Notes: generated from the letters alone by a model not told the origin. A DNA stretch of 64,000 bases from Rugosimonospora africana (GCF_016862975.1 NZ_BONZ01000031.1:1-64000), one strand, 5' to 3'. Positions 25,991-34,916 are shown, counted from the stretch's first letter. Translations and numbers: made by a program.

Positions 25991-28784
25991 GGGTCCCTCC
26001 GGCGTCCGGGAGCATGGCAGAGGCGTGCAGGAAGATCTGGATCGGGCGGCGCAGCGTGATGGCTGCCATCACCGCGGCGTCCCGGCCCCAGCGCAGCCCG
26101 TCCAGCCGCGCGGTCTCGATCCGGTCGACGGTGTCGATGGTGCAGAACCAGGGAGCCTCGCCGCGCGCCTCGGCGAGATTGAACCAGGACAGGTCCGTCC
26201 ACGACGCCGGGTTCTCGCCGCGGTCGCGCGGCAGGCCGCGCTCCAGGCCGAACCGGGTGGCGTGAGGCTCCTCCTCCAGCACGAAGAACCAGCCGGCGCC
26301 CCCGTCGTCGCCACGCGCCGCCTGTTCGGTCAGCTGCATGAAGCCGTAGAAGTTGGTACCGCGGACCAGGGTGCCGACGAAGCTGGGCCCGAGCGGCTGG
26401 GCATTCTCGTCCGGTACCCGGGTGGCGCCCTGCCACCGGGCGGGTACGGCGTAGACCCGTACGTCCGGGAACCGGCGGATCAGCTGCGCCCGGATGAGGA
26501 CGACCAGCCCCGGCCGGGTACCGCCGCCGGCGGTGCGGCCGAGCGCCGCGTCCAGCCCCCAGTCCCTGATCGGCGGGATGTCGACTCCGTCCGGGTCGGT
26601 ACTGTCCCAGAAGCGCTGGAACCAGGTCTGTCCCAGCGCCGCGGGGTACTCCCGCCAGCGCAGTTCGCGGCTCAGCTCGTGGTTGAGCCCGACCAGTACC
26701 GCTTCCACGTAAGCGGGATTGGCCTCAAGCAGCCCGACGCTGTTGTCGGGCACCGTCGCGGCCCCGGGTACCAGGTAGTCGACGGACAGGGCGCGCACGC
26801 GTTCGTACATCGGATCGGTGAAGCGCGGCCGCAACTGGACCCGGGTGGGGATCCCGGCCGGGGTCCACACCCCCGCCGGCATGGTGACGGCGCCGCGCAC
26901 CGCCGCGGCCACGGCATCGGCCGGCCGCACGGCGCCGGCGACGGCGGCGGCCAGGTCCACGCCCAGCTGTCCCTGGCCGGGGCCGGTGGTGGGGGTACGG
27001 CCGTAGTCGACGGCCCGCACGAACGGGGACTGGTACGGCGGCAGGTGCAGGTCGAGCAGGCCGCCGGAGTATTCGATGGGGGTGGCGGGCGCGGCACCGC
27101 CCGACGGCGCGGCACCGCCCGACGGCGCGGCGGAGCGGCGCAGCGGCCCCGCGGCCGGTGCGCTCACCTGACCGGGCAGCCGCACGCCCACGTCCATGCC
27201 GGGCGGCAGGCTGCGCGCCCGGTAGCCGGTCGACAGCGGGCTCTGCTGCTGGCGTCCAGGGCCGGCGGTGGCGGATTCGAAGGCGGCGCGCACGATCGCG
27301 GTCGCCGGCGACTGCGCGGCCGGAACCGTCGCCCGGGTCGACAGCGGCCCACCGGGGCGGCCGAGCCGGCGGAACGCCGCCCCGAAGTACGCCGTGGGCG
27401 CGTCCCCGCCGGCGACCAGCGCCGCGGCGGTGCTGGCGCCGACCCGGATCCGGTTGAGCGCGGGCGCACCGATGCAGACGGCCGCCGCGTCGTCGAGCCG
27501 GTCCCACTTGGCCTGTGCCTGGCGGGCGCTCTCCTGGGCGAGTCGGCCGCGGTTGAGCGTGCGGTTGACCTCGACGGCCACCCGGGCCTGGTCCCAGGCG
27601 GCGGCCACCAGCGACTCCTGGTCCATCCGCACCACCTGGGTACCGATGCCGGCGACCGCGCGGTGCTGCGGGCTGACGTTCAGGTCCTCGAACCATCCCG
27701 GTCGGGTCGTCGAGTCCGGCAGCGCCCTGGTGCCCACCTGCGGGGCGCCGTAGACCGGGGGAGCGACCACCGGATCGTCGATGAGCGGGTCGTACCCGCT
27801 GCCACCCTCGTCGCCCGCGGCGGGTGTGGCGGTGACGCGGGTGCGTACCGCGTCCTCGAACGCCTTCTCGTCGGTCGGGTCGCTCCAGTAGGTCAGCCGG
27901 CCGCTCGGTGCGTGGAGCGCGCCGGCGAACGTCACGGCGCTGCGCACGGCGGGCAGGCCCGGTCCCGGATCGGTGAGGTCCAGGTCGCGCAGGCCCACGC
28001 CGGCCGGCAGTTGCGCCGGCCGGATCAGCCGGGCCAGGGACGCGAAGTCGAAGGCGTCGCCCGCGACGAACTCCCACGAGTCGTAGACCGGCAGGTCGAC
28101 CGCCCGGGTGCCCCAGGCCGGTTCGAGGGAGGCGGGTGCGTCCAGTCCCAGCCCGGCCAGGCGCCCGGACTCGAAGGCCGGCACCAGGCATGCGGTGTAG
28201 CGGGCACCCGGTTCCAGGCGGCGGGGGCACACCAGCCGGGCGGAGAACGCGTCGGGATCGCGGGCGTACGTCCCCGCGACGTCGCCGTCCACCTGGGTGG
28301 TGACCTGAACGTGCGCCCACGCCCAGGAGTCGGCGAGATCGGGCAGTTGCCGCGCCGGGGTGTCGACGCTCAGCACCGGCAGCCGCGCCTGTCCCGTCCG
28401 CACCTGGGCGCCGGCTTCGGGCCCGGTCTCGACGACGACCAGGACCAGCCACGGCGCCAGGTGGCCGTCGGCGTCGACCGGCGTGGGCGTGTAACGCCAC
28501 GGCAGGTCGGGTGCGAAGAACTCGACCGCGCAGAAGTAGTTGGTCTCCGCGCCGGTGGAACCCGCCGCCGGGTCGCGCCGCCGGATCTGGCGGGGATCCA
28601 GCGCGATCACGTCGCCCGGGCCGCGCAGCCGCACCTCGGGGCCGGGCACCGTGTCCCGCACGACCCCGTCGGCCAGCACGTCGATGCTGGGCCGGACCGT
28701 CGCGACCGGACCGGTGGGCGCGCCCTGACCGATCCCGGCCGCGAGACCCAGCCGCATCCAGGGCAGGAAGTCCACGCTCGTCAC
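25983..28784 (-). CDS. Large unknown protein, paralogue of the 601-residue array protein (array gene 4)
   Basis: A 933-residue protein. LPWRY at 94-98 and APWLVLVVV at 110-118 match the order and spacing of MPWEY and APWLAVLLF in the protein at 2932-4737. SWAWAHVQV and YTACLVPAFESGRLAGLG follow. Around residue 560 a low-complexity segment carries SAAPSGGAAPSGGAAPA, encoded by an 18-bp direct repeat. The C-terminal half has LTEQAARGDDGGAGWFFVLEE and a final ILRRP-like strand region. The start is the GTG at 28784, overlapping the DUF6603-like stop as GTGA; the much longer upstream frame is an artefact lying inside the DUF6603-like gene. No signal peptide. Function unknown. Confidence 0.65.
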   Translation of the reverse strand: MTSVDFLPWMRLGLAAGIGQGAPTGPVATVRPSIDVLADGVVRDTVPGPEVRLRGPGDVIALDPRQIRRRDPAAGSTGAETNYFCAVEFFAPDLPWRYTPTPVDADGHLAPWLVLVVVETGPEAGAQVRTGQARLPVLSVDTPARQLPDLADSWAWAHVQVTTQVDGDVAGTYARDPDAFSARLVCPRRLEPGARYTACLVPAFESGRLAGLGLDAPASLEPAWGTRAVDLPVYDSWEFVAGDAFDFASLARLIRPAQLPAGVGLRDLDLTDPGPGLPAVRSAVTFAGALHAPSGRLTYWSDPTDEKAFEDAVRTRVTATPAAGDEGGSGYDPLIDDPVVAPPVYGAPQVGTRALPDSTTRPGWFEDLNVSPQHRAVAGIGTQVVRMDQESLVAAAWDQARVAVEVNRTLNRGRLAQESARQAQAKWDRLDDAAAVCIGAPALNRIRVGASTAAALVAGGDAPTAYFGAAFRRLGRPGGPLSTRATVPAAQSPATAIVRAAFESATAGPGRQQQSPLSTGYRARSLPPGMDVGVRLPGQVSAPAAGPLRRSAAPSGGAAPSGGAAPATPIEYSGGLLDLHLPPYQSPFVRAVDYGRTPTTGPGQGQLGVDLAAAVAGAVRPADAVAAAVRGAVTMPAGVWTPAGIPTRVQLRPRFTDPMYERVRALSVDYLVPGAATVPDNSVGLLEANPAYVEAVLVGLNHELSRELRWREYPAALGQTWFQRFWDSTDPDGVDIPPIRDWGLDAALGRTAGGGTRPGLVVLIRAQLIRRFPDVRVYAVPARWQGATRVPDENAQPLGPSFVGTLVRGTNFYGFMQLTEQAARGDDGGAGWFFVLEEEPHATRFGLERGLPRDRGENPASWTDLSWFNLAEARGEAPWFCTIDTVDRIETARLDGLRWGRDAAVMAAITLRRPIQIFLHASAMLPDAGGTHA

Positions 28785-31700
28785 CGTCCCACCCCGCTCG
28801 TCTCGCGTTCGATGTGCAGGTCGGTACCGGTGCGGGCCGCGGCGAACAGCCCCGCCCAGCTCGCGGAGTGCGCCAGCGTGGATCCGGTACCGTCGACCAG
28901 CCGGTAGGACGTCGCGACGGTGTCGACGGCGACGTCCTGGGTGGCGCTGAAGCCGCCGACGGTACGGGCCAGCGCGGGTACCCCCGCCGGGGCGTCGAGC
29001 ACGGCCGTGTAGCCGCTCGCGGTGTCCGCCTCGGGCAGTTCCGGGTCGAGGACGATGGAGCGGTACCCCGTGTCGACCGTCACGGACTTGCCGGCGGCCG
29101 GGTCGCCGCCGCCGAAGCGCAGACCCGAGCGCATCAGCTCGAACGAGGGGCCCTCCAGCTTGTCCGCGGAGCTGAGCGTGAGGAAGTACCCGGGGGCGAA
29201 CCAGTCCCGCAGTTCCTGCGCCGCCCGCCCGTCGCCGCTTCCCGCGTCGAAAGTCGAGTAGGCGCCGATCGGTGCGTTGCCGAACTGCTGCAGCGCCAAC
29301 CCCAGCGGCACCAGCGTCTGGCGGACCTCGATGAGCGAGTCCGGTGTGGCGGCCCGCTGCGCGGAGGTGGCGGAGTCGGCCACGAAGGTGACCGCGTCGT
29401 CGTCGCCCCCGACCACCTGCCAGGCGTCGTCGGCGTCCAGCGCCGTGACCAGATCGGTGAGCAGATCGGGCGCCCGTACCTTCGGTTCGCTCTCGGCCGG
29501 CCCGATCAGCTCGTCGACGCGGATGTCCTTGGGCAGGCCCAGTATCTCGAACGTGGCGGTACCGATCACGTGCCACCGGTTGGGGCCCTCGATCGAGGCG
29601 TGCAGCATCACGCCCATCAGGTCCACGCCCACCGCGGTGATGCTCACTCCGAAGTGGACAGACGTATTGATCTCGAACGGAGAGAACTGAACCAGCGTGT
29701 CGAATCCGCACGAGCCGTGGACCGCGAAGCCCAGCACCTCGGCGTCGAGGACGAAGTCGGCGCCGAACTGCACCGAGTTGGACGCCAGGGCCAGGTAGCA
29801 CTGGAAGTCCACGCGCAGCTCGTCGCCGGCGCTGATACCCAGCGACAGCCGGCGCAGGTCCGGGAAGTTCGCCGGTGGGTCGAACAGCGGGTGGAAACCG
29901 CCCAGCGCCATGAGGAAGCTCTGCTCGTCGCCGAAGCCCGCCCGCAGCGCCATGTCTCCGGCCAGCGCGTACCCGACCACGTGCGAGTCGTGCAGGCTCG
30001 CGTCGATGGCCAGCGTGGCGGCCCCGACGTCGACCACGCCGGTGACGTCGAGGTTCAGCACCACCAGGTCGACGTCTTTGGTGGGCAGCACCGCGCTGAC
30101 CGTTCCCAGCACGGCCACCACGACCGGGTCCGGCAGCTGGATGACCACGCCCAGGTCGGCCTCGACGAGCGTCGGGGTACCCCAGCCGATCTTCACGATC
30201 GGCCCGAAGACGTAGCTGTCCTGCGCCGGCGGGAAGATCGAGCGGAACTCGTCGATGATGGCCGGCGCGTCGGCCACCGGGTCGGCGGGAAACAGGATGG
30301 CGTCCAGCGAGCCCGAGCGCACCAGGGCGCCCAGGGCGTCGGTGTCGATGGCCCGGTTGATGCCGGCGACCCCGCCCACGCCCAGCAACGTGAAGCCGAA
30401 GCCGAGCTGCAGCGAGGGCAGGTCGAGGAAGAGCGCGAAGAACATCGACCAGTCACCGACCTCGGGCGCCCGGGTGTCGATGATGACCACCGCGCCGATG
30501 CCGATGCCGAGCAGTCGCAGGTCGAGTACCCCGTTGTAGGAGCCGGCGTCGGGGTCGATGTACAGGTACCCACCGCCGCTCGCGACCCCGACGTCCAACC
30601 CCACGCCGATCCCATCCGGCGGCTTGAACGCGGAGGCGAGAGCGAACGGCGGCGTCGTGGTGATCAGGGCGGTGATCCCCACCCGGTCGATGCTCGCGGC
30701 GATCGGGCCCAGCGACAGCGCGGCGGTGAGCGCCGCGGTCGCCTCCAACTGCCCGCCGGTGTCCGCGGCGACCGTCAGGGTCAACGAGACCAGGGTGATC
30801 GGCCCGATCGGCAGGTCCAGCGGGATCGTCGCCCGCAGGCCCACTCCGCCCGCGAAATACAGCCCGGCGGTGCTCGACCAGCCCAGCACGAACTCCACGT
30901 CGGCGAACAGCCCGCCGCCGGGCAGCACACCGCGCAGGAACGCGTCGCCCTCGGCGGGCGCCACCACCAGCCGGCCGCCGCGCACGGTGAACTCCACGCC
31001 GACGTCCGTCGTCTCGGATCCGCTCTCGGCGAAGCCGCGCAGGCTGACCGTCCGCACCTCGAACCGGCTCGCGTCGGCCGAGCCGAACAGGATCGTCCGT
31101 TCGTCGGTGGTGGCCGACTTCGACACGACCAGTTCCGCGGACAGGTCCCAGCCCGTCGGCTTGCCGCCGGTGGTCTCCAGGTCGGCGCCCGTGGTCGGCC
31201 GGATGGTGAGCTGGTACCCGACCTCGGCGCCGGCCGCGAGCGTGAGGCTCAGTTGCCAGCCGCCGCCGAGGTCGGCGTCGTAGCCGACGGTCGACGGAGC
31301 CGTGGGCACCAACGCCAGACCGGGAAGCTCGTCGCCCTGCCGGGGTGCGGTCTGCGCGCGCAGGCCGAGGACGGAGTCGCCGGTGTCCGGGTCGAGCACC
31401 CAGCCGACCTCCAGGTACCCGTCGTCGTGGGCCGTCTCGCCCGGCTGGTACCGGGCCGGCAGGCCGGTGGCCCACAACAGGTCGGCAAGCCGAGCCAGCA
31501 GCGGGCCGGCGTCGAGGGTGTCGCTGCCCCAGCCGTAGACATCGGCGAACAGCGCGGCCGGGTCGGTCAGCCGGGCGACCTGGTCCCAGTGGACTTCGCG
31601 GCGCACATAGGCGGGGACGTCACCGTCGGCCGGTACCGGGGTCTCGCGGATCAGTCCGACTAGTGCCAGCAGCGCGTACAGGGTGGGGCTACGCCGCTCC

Positions 31701-32059
31701 AGGTAGGTGGCCAGCAGGTAGTCGAACAGCCGCGCGCCCAGCTGCGAGGAGGGTGGCAGCAGATCGTCCAGTCCCGCCAGCTCGTTGTAGAGATCCGCGA
31801 CCTGGCCGAGCGCCTCCGGCAGGCGGGGCAGGAGGCCGGCCGGATCGAAGGTGATGAGGCACAACGCCCTGTGTAGCGCGGTGACGCTGTCCGCAAACTG
31901 CCCGGCCCGTTCCGGGGTGAGGACCGGGCCCAGGTCGTACCCGCATTCCTGGGCGAGTCTCACCACTCCGGACCCGACGGGATCCTCGGTGACCGCGTAC
32001 GTCAGCGGACGCAACGCCTCGGTCAGCTCGATGAGCGCGGTTTCGAAGACTGCTGGCAT
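28781..32059 (-). CDS. DUF6603-like protein (array gene 3)
   Basis: A 1092-residue protein. The first 200 residues are helical. From about 200 on it is a long run of amphipathic strands rich in Gly, Val, Asp and Leu. The segment near residue 720 (MALGGFHPLF, then LSLGISAGDELRVDFQCYLA) and the following strand repeats match the DUF6603 family as I know it, and match the C-terminal part of the 1473-residue array protein. The strand pattern could form a large barrel or solenoid, but there is no signal peptide, so outer-surface insertion is not implied. The ATG at 32059 is preferred over GTG 32071 because AGGTGG precedes it. The stop overlaps the next start by four bases. Confidence 0.75.
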   Translation of the reverse strand: MPAVFETALIELTEALRPLTYAVTEDPVGSGVVRLAQECGYDLGPVLTPERAGQFADSVTALHRALCLITFDPAGLLPRLPEALGQVADLYNELAGLDDLLPPSSQLGARLFDYLLATYLERRSPTLYALLALVGLIRETPVPADGDVPAYVRREVHWDQVARLTDPAALFADVYGWGSDTLDAGPLLARLADLLWATGLPARYQPGETAHDDGYLEVGWVLDPDTGDSVLGLRAQTAPRQGDELPGLALVPTAPSTVGYDADLGGGWQLSLTLAAGAEVGYQLTIRPTTGADLETTGGKPTGWDLSAELVVSKSATTDERTILFGSADASRFEVRTVSLRGFAESGSETTDVGVEFTVRGGRLVVAPAEGDAFLRGVLPGGGLFADVEFVLGWSSTAGLYFAGGVGLRATIPLDLPIGPITLVSLTLTVAADTGGQLEATAALTAALSLGPIAASIDRVGITALITTTPPFALASAFKPPDGIGVGLDVGVASGGGYLYIDPDAGSYNGVLDLRLLGIGIGAVVIIDTRAPEVGDWSMFFALFLDLPSLQLGFGFTLLGVGGVAGINRAIDTDALGALVRSGSLDAILFPADPVADAPAIIDEFRSIFPPAQDSYVFGPIVKIGWGTPTLVEADLGVVIQLPDPVVVAVLGTVSAVLPTKDVDLVVLNLDVTGVVDVGAATLAIDASLHDSHVVGYALAGDMALRAGFGDEQSFLMALGGFHPLFDPPANFPDLRRLSLGISAGDELRVDFQCYLALASNSVQFGADFVLDAEVLGFAVHGSCGFDTLVQFSPFEINTSVHFGVSITAVGVDLMGVMLHASIEGPNRWHVIGTATFEILGLPKDIRVDELIGPAESEPKVRAPDLLTDLVTALDADDAWQVVGGDDDAVTFVADSATSAQRAATPDSLIEVRQTLVPLGLALQQFGNAPIGAYSTFDAGSGDGRAAQELRDWFAPGYFLTLSSADKLEGPSFELMRSGLRFGGGDPAAGKSVTVDTGYRSIVLDPELPEADTASGYTAVLDAPAGVPALARTVGGFSATQDVAVDTVATSYRLVDGTGSTLAHSASWAGLFAAARTGTDLHIERETSGVGR

Positions 32060-32071
32060 GGTCGCACCCAC

Positions 32072-33754
32072 CTAGTGCTTCGGCGGGGAACTGATCGGCA
32101 ACTCGTCTGGGCGGACCAGCCAGAGCGTGCCGACCACCTTGTCCTTCCACTCCTCCTCGGGCGGAGGGTTGTCCTTGGTCTTGCCGTTGTACAGGTTCTC
32201 GCTGGCGTCGATGGTGACCGAGCTGACGACCTTGTCCAGCTCGAGGTCGGTCACGCCGGGACCGTAGAAGTCCACGTAGTCCCGGTAGTACAGCTTGATC
32301 AGCTCGGTCCGCAGCTGCGTGTACTCCGGTGACACCATGCAGCCGGCGGAGCCCGATCCGAACTGGAACTTGCTGCCCTCGTGCAGCCGGATCGCTCCCT
32401 TGCCCGGTCGGTCCCGCTCATTGTCGTCGGGCCACACCTGGGGATCGAGGGCGTCGGGATCGCCCGCCACACCGGGAGCCGGCGGCGACGGCGTGCCGCT
32501 GTAGAACTTGGCCGCCGCCACCGAGTCGTCCTTGACGGGGGACAGGCCGGTGGGGCTGGCACTGACATCGACCACGGCGAAGGAGTAGTTCTTGAAGTCA
32601 CCGCCGGACCGGTAGCCCGAGAAGTAGTAGCGTGCGTTGCCGCCCAATGACGACAGGCTCTGCTTCCACTCGGGAACCTTGGGACTCCAGGTCCCGTAGA
32701 CCCGTGAGGTGTAGGACGTCCAGCGGTAGATCCGTTGCCCCTCGACCCGGCCGCGATACACGAGAAAGAGCGCCCCGTCGTAGTGGTCGTAGCCGCGGGT
32801 GTCCATTTCCGGGTCGTGTGCGCCCTTCAGGCGCTGCGGTCCGAGGTCGTAGTCGAAATCGGGTTCCACGCCGCCCACCCCGGAGGGGATCTGCCAGGTG
32901 GAGACGTGATGGCGGAGGGATGGCGCGCCCGCCACGGTGACCTCGTGAGCGACCGGGTCGACGGCGACGATCCGGTAGGCTGCGCCGGGCCGCTCTGGCA
33001 CACGGACGGTGTCGGTGTCCAGGTGGATGGTGTCGAAGCCGGCGTTGACGCGGTCCAGCGCGATGTTGTCGTCCACATGCAGGACGGTCCGGTCCGGATC
33101 GGCGGGATCCGTGCGCGCCACTGTGGCGTTCGCGCCGGCGGTGGTGGTGCCGGCCCGGACCCGGGGCCCGAGCGGGTCGATGATGACGATGGTGGGGCGG
33201 CGGTTCAGGCGCCAGGCGGAGGTGTTGCCGGGGCAGTTGGGTACCGCGTCGAGAGTCACCGTCTTCGCCGCGTCGTCCACGGCCATGATGCGGTACGTCT
33301 TCGACGGGCGCCCGGTGTCCGTATCCAGCCACAGTGTGTCGTAGAGGTATCGCAGCCGCGGCGGGTAGCCCGGCGGGGACGCGCCACCGGCGGCGGCGCC
33401 GGCGGCCGGGTTCCGCGCCGGGTTGACGACCACGTCGCTGAGGTCCGGGTCGCCGTCCAGCGTGACGACCTTGCCGTTGCCCAGGGTCGCGGCCTCACCG
33501 GCAGGGTCGCGCAGGCTGACCGTGACGTACCCGTCGTCCCCGGGCCGCAGCGGATCCTGTCCGCTCCAGGGTTCGGGGAAGTTCAGGTAGAACTCGACCA
33601 CCGCTTCCAGCTGGTCGATGTTGCGCCAGTGGTTGCCCGACGCGTCGAACACGAACGCCGGGGCAAAGCTGATCAGGCCCTCGTGGCCCACCCGTTCGCG
33701 CAGTTGCCGGATGAACTGCTTCTTCGCCGAGCCCAGATCCCACCAGCCGCTCAT
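32072..33754 (-). CDS. L,D-transpeptidase-like protein with duplicated domain (array gene 2)
   Basis: A 560-residue protein. Residues 137-182 and 238-288 are two copies of a small beta unit (DTLWLDTDT...YRIMAVD and DTIHLDTDT...YRIVAVD, each ending in SAW or STW). Near the C-terminus is IRLHEG at 455-460 followed by GSAGCMV at 468-474. This His plus S-x-G-C arrangement is the catalytic pattern of YkuD L,D-transpeptidases and of related effector peptidases that act on peptidoglycan stem peptides. There is no signal peptide, unlike housekeeping L,D-transpeptidases, which favours a delivered or cytoplasmic role. GAGGGATG precedes the ATG at 33754, four bases after the upstream stop. The fold assignment rests on a short motif, so moderate confidence. 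Confidence 0.6.
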   Translation of the reverse strand: MSGWWDLGSAKKQFIRQLRERVGHEGLISFAPAFVFDASGNHWRNIDQLEAVVEFYLNFPEPWSGQDPLRPGDDGYVTVSLRDPAGEAATLGNGKVVTLDGDPDLSDVVVNPARNPAAGAAAGGASPPGYPPRLRYLYDTLWLDTDTGRPSKTYRIMAVDDAAKTVTLDAVPNCPGNTSAWRLNRRPTIVIIDPLGPRVRAGTTTAGANATVARTDPADPDRTVLHVDDNIALDRVNAGFDTIHLDTDTVRVPERPGAAYRIVAVDPVAHEVTVAGAPSLRHHVSTWQIPSGVGGVEPDFDYDLGPQRLKGAHDPEMDTRGYDHYDGALFLVYRGRVEGQRIYRWTSYTSRVYGTWSPKVPEWKQSLSSLGGNARYYFSGYRSGGDFKNYSFAVVDVSASPTGLSPVKDDSVAAAKFYSGTPSPPAPGVAGDPDALDPQVWPDDNERDRPGKGAIRLHEGSKFQFGSGSAGCMVSPEYTQLRTELIKLYYRDYVDFYGPGVTDLELDKVVSSVTIDASENLYNGKTKDNPPPEEEWKDKVVGTLWLVRPDELPISSPPKH

Positions 33755-33758
33755 CGGT

Positions 33759-34799
33759 TCATCCCTCGATCCAGTAGAGGAGCCAGGCGGTGAGCAGCTC
33801 GCGCTCGTCCTCCGGGACGGTGCGGGTCAGCTCCACGATGCGGCCCAGGTAGGGCTCCAAGACCTCGTCGGACATCAGCGCCTCCCACGGGACGGGCTCC
33901 CGGCGGCCGGTCCGGCCGGTGCCGGGCAGCGCGTCGAGGTACTGGTTGGCGCTGCGCCACCGCCAGTCGTCGGCCACGTCGGCAAGGTCGTCGACGAGGG
34001 AGAGCAGCAGCCCGATGCGTTCGGCTTCGGGCAGCAGCGCGCCGACGTCCACCCCGGGCTCCGCGTCGGGGGTGGCCGCCACCACGTACAGCGCGACGAC
34101 CAGCGGCGCCGACCAGATCAGGCGTACCTCGCGCCGTCCGCCCGGCCGGGTGGAGGCGACCTGGGCCGAGTGCGTGGCGGCCAGCCGGCGCCACAGCCCG
34201 TTGAGGTGGGCACGCGACGCGCGCGTACGGGCCGATGCCGCCAGATCCCGCCACAGCTCCGCCGCGTACCCGCCGAGCGCCCCGAGCTGGGCCACCGGGG
34301 TCGGTACGGCCAGCCCGGCGTACGGGTCACCGACCCGATGCCCGGCGAACGCGTTCTCGAGCCAGTCCGCCGGCAGCCCGCGGGTCATGGTCTCCAGCAG
34401 GCCGGGCTCCCGGTCGCAGGCGTGGTCGTACAGTGCGCTGGCCACGATGAAGGCGGTGAGCAACCGGGCTACCTGCGGCTCACGGGCGCGCGCCGACGCC
34501 AGCCGTCGATAGGCGTACCCGCCGGCCAGCTGCCCGAAGGCGGCCATCGACGGGATACCGGTCAGCAGCGAGAAATCCAGGTCGCTGGCGGCCTGCGCCC
34601 GGGCTTCGAGAACGCCCACGATGTCGTCGGCCACCGGCCGTGCCGCGGCGTGCCCCTGCCGGATCAGGGCTGCCGCGTCGGCGGGCTCCACACCCAGCCC
34701 ACCGGCGCGCAGCCCGGCCGCCAACCGGTCCCGCAACTGCGCGGACGGGTCACGGGTGGGCGCGGGGCGCGGGCCCGCGGCGGGCGACTCGACAGTCAC
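33759..34799 (-). CDS. Class I terpene-synthase-like all-helical protein (array gene 1)
   Basis: A 346-residue, almost fully helical protein. Two acidic clusters lie at the spacing expected for class I isoprenoid synthases: ALYDHACDRE (Asp125, Asp129) and SLVDDLADVADDWRWRSANQ (Asp270, 271, 274, 277, 278 with Asn285). The arrangement recalls the YtpB-type (DUF2600) sesquarterpene synthases more than the canonical DDxxD plus NSE bacterial cyclases. If active it would bind a prenyl diphosphate through magnesium, but a non-catalytic homologue is possible. The GTG at 34799 is chosen because AAGGGGTG precedes it. It is the first gene of the right block, downstream of the LuxR gene, and looks out of place among the giant proteins, which makes it interesting. 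Confidence 0.5.
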   Translation of the reverse strand: MTVESPAAGPRPAPTRDPSAQLRDRLAAGLRAGGLGVEPADAAALIRQGHAAARPVADDIVGVLEARAQAASDLDFSLLTGIPSMAAFGQLAGGYAYRRLASARAREPQVARLLTAFIVASALYDHACDREPGLLETMTRGLPADWLENAFAGHRVGDPYAGLAVPTPVAQLGALGGYAAELWRDLAASARTRASRAHLNGLWRRLAATHSAQVASTRPGGRREVRLIWSAPLVVALYVVAATPDAEPGVDVGALLPEAERIGLLLSLVDDLADVADDWRWRSANQYLDALPGTGRTGRREPVPWEALMSDEVLEPYLGRIVELTRTVPEDERELLTAWLLYWIEG

Positions 34800-34823
34800 G
34801 GCGCACCCCTTCCCGGCCCCACC

Positions 34824-34897
34824 GGCCACGGCCCGTTCTGGCTGTGGCCCAACGATGGCCGGGCCGCCGGGAGCCCGTCATGAGCACGCCATGCTCA
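34824..34897. promoter_or_regulatory. Gap before the right block: hairpin and TGAGCA/TGCTCA dyad
   Basis: The 117-base gap between the LuxR stop and the first array gene holds a 17-bp dyad at 34881-34897 (TGAGCA, five bases, TGCTCA). Nearer the array gene is an imperfect hairpin at 34824-34849 (GGCCAC/GTGGCC arms). The dyad is placed about 80 bases before the array start, where an activator would bind. Assignment to the neighbouring LuxR protein is inference. Confidence 0.45.
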
Positions 34898-34916
34898 CGT
34901 TGGTGCGTGCGCATAC

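Noticed and set aside
28785-29801. N-terminal extension of the 933-residue array protein
   Set aside because: It lies inside the DUF6603-like gene in another frame and is Arg/Gly-rich; the GTG at 28784 with GTGA overlap is the sensible start.
28511-31663. 1050-codon plus-strand open frame across the DUF6603-like gene
   Set aside because: Composition rich in Arg, Gly, Gln and His without motifs, opposite a gene with clear ribosome site and paralogue; similar shadows at 25914-28907, 14083-16584, 35004-37745 and 58014-60047 are rejected for the same reason.
2932-34799. Contractile injection system or prophage
   Set aside because: No sheath, tube, baseplate, LysM-hub, AAA+ ATPase, terminase, capsid or integrase gene is visible; only one protein is fibre-like.
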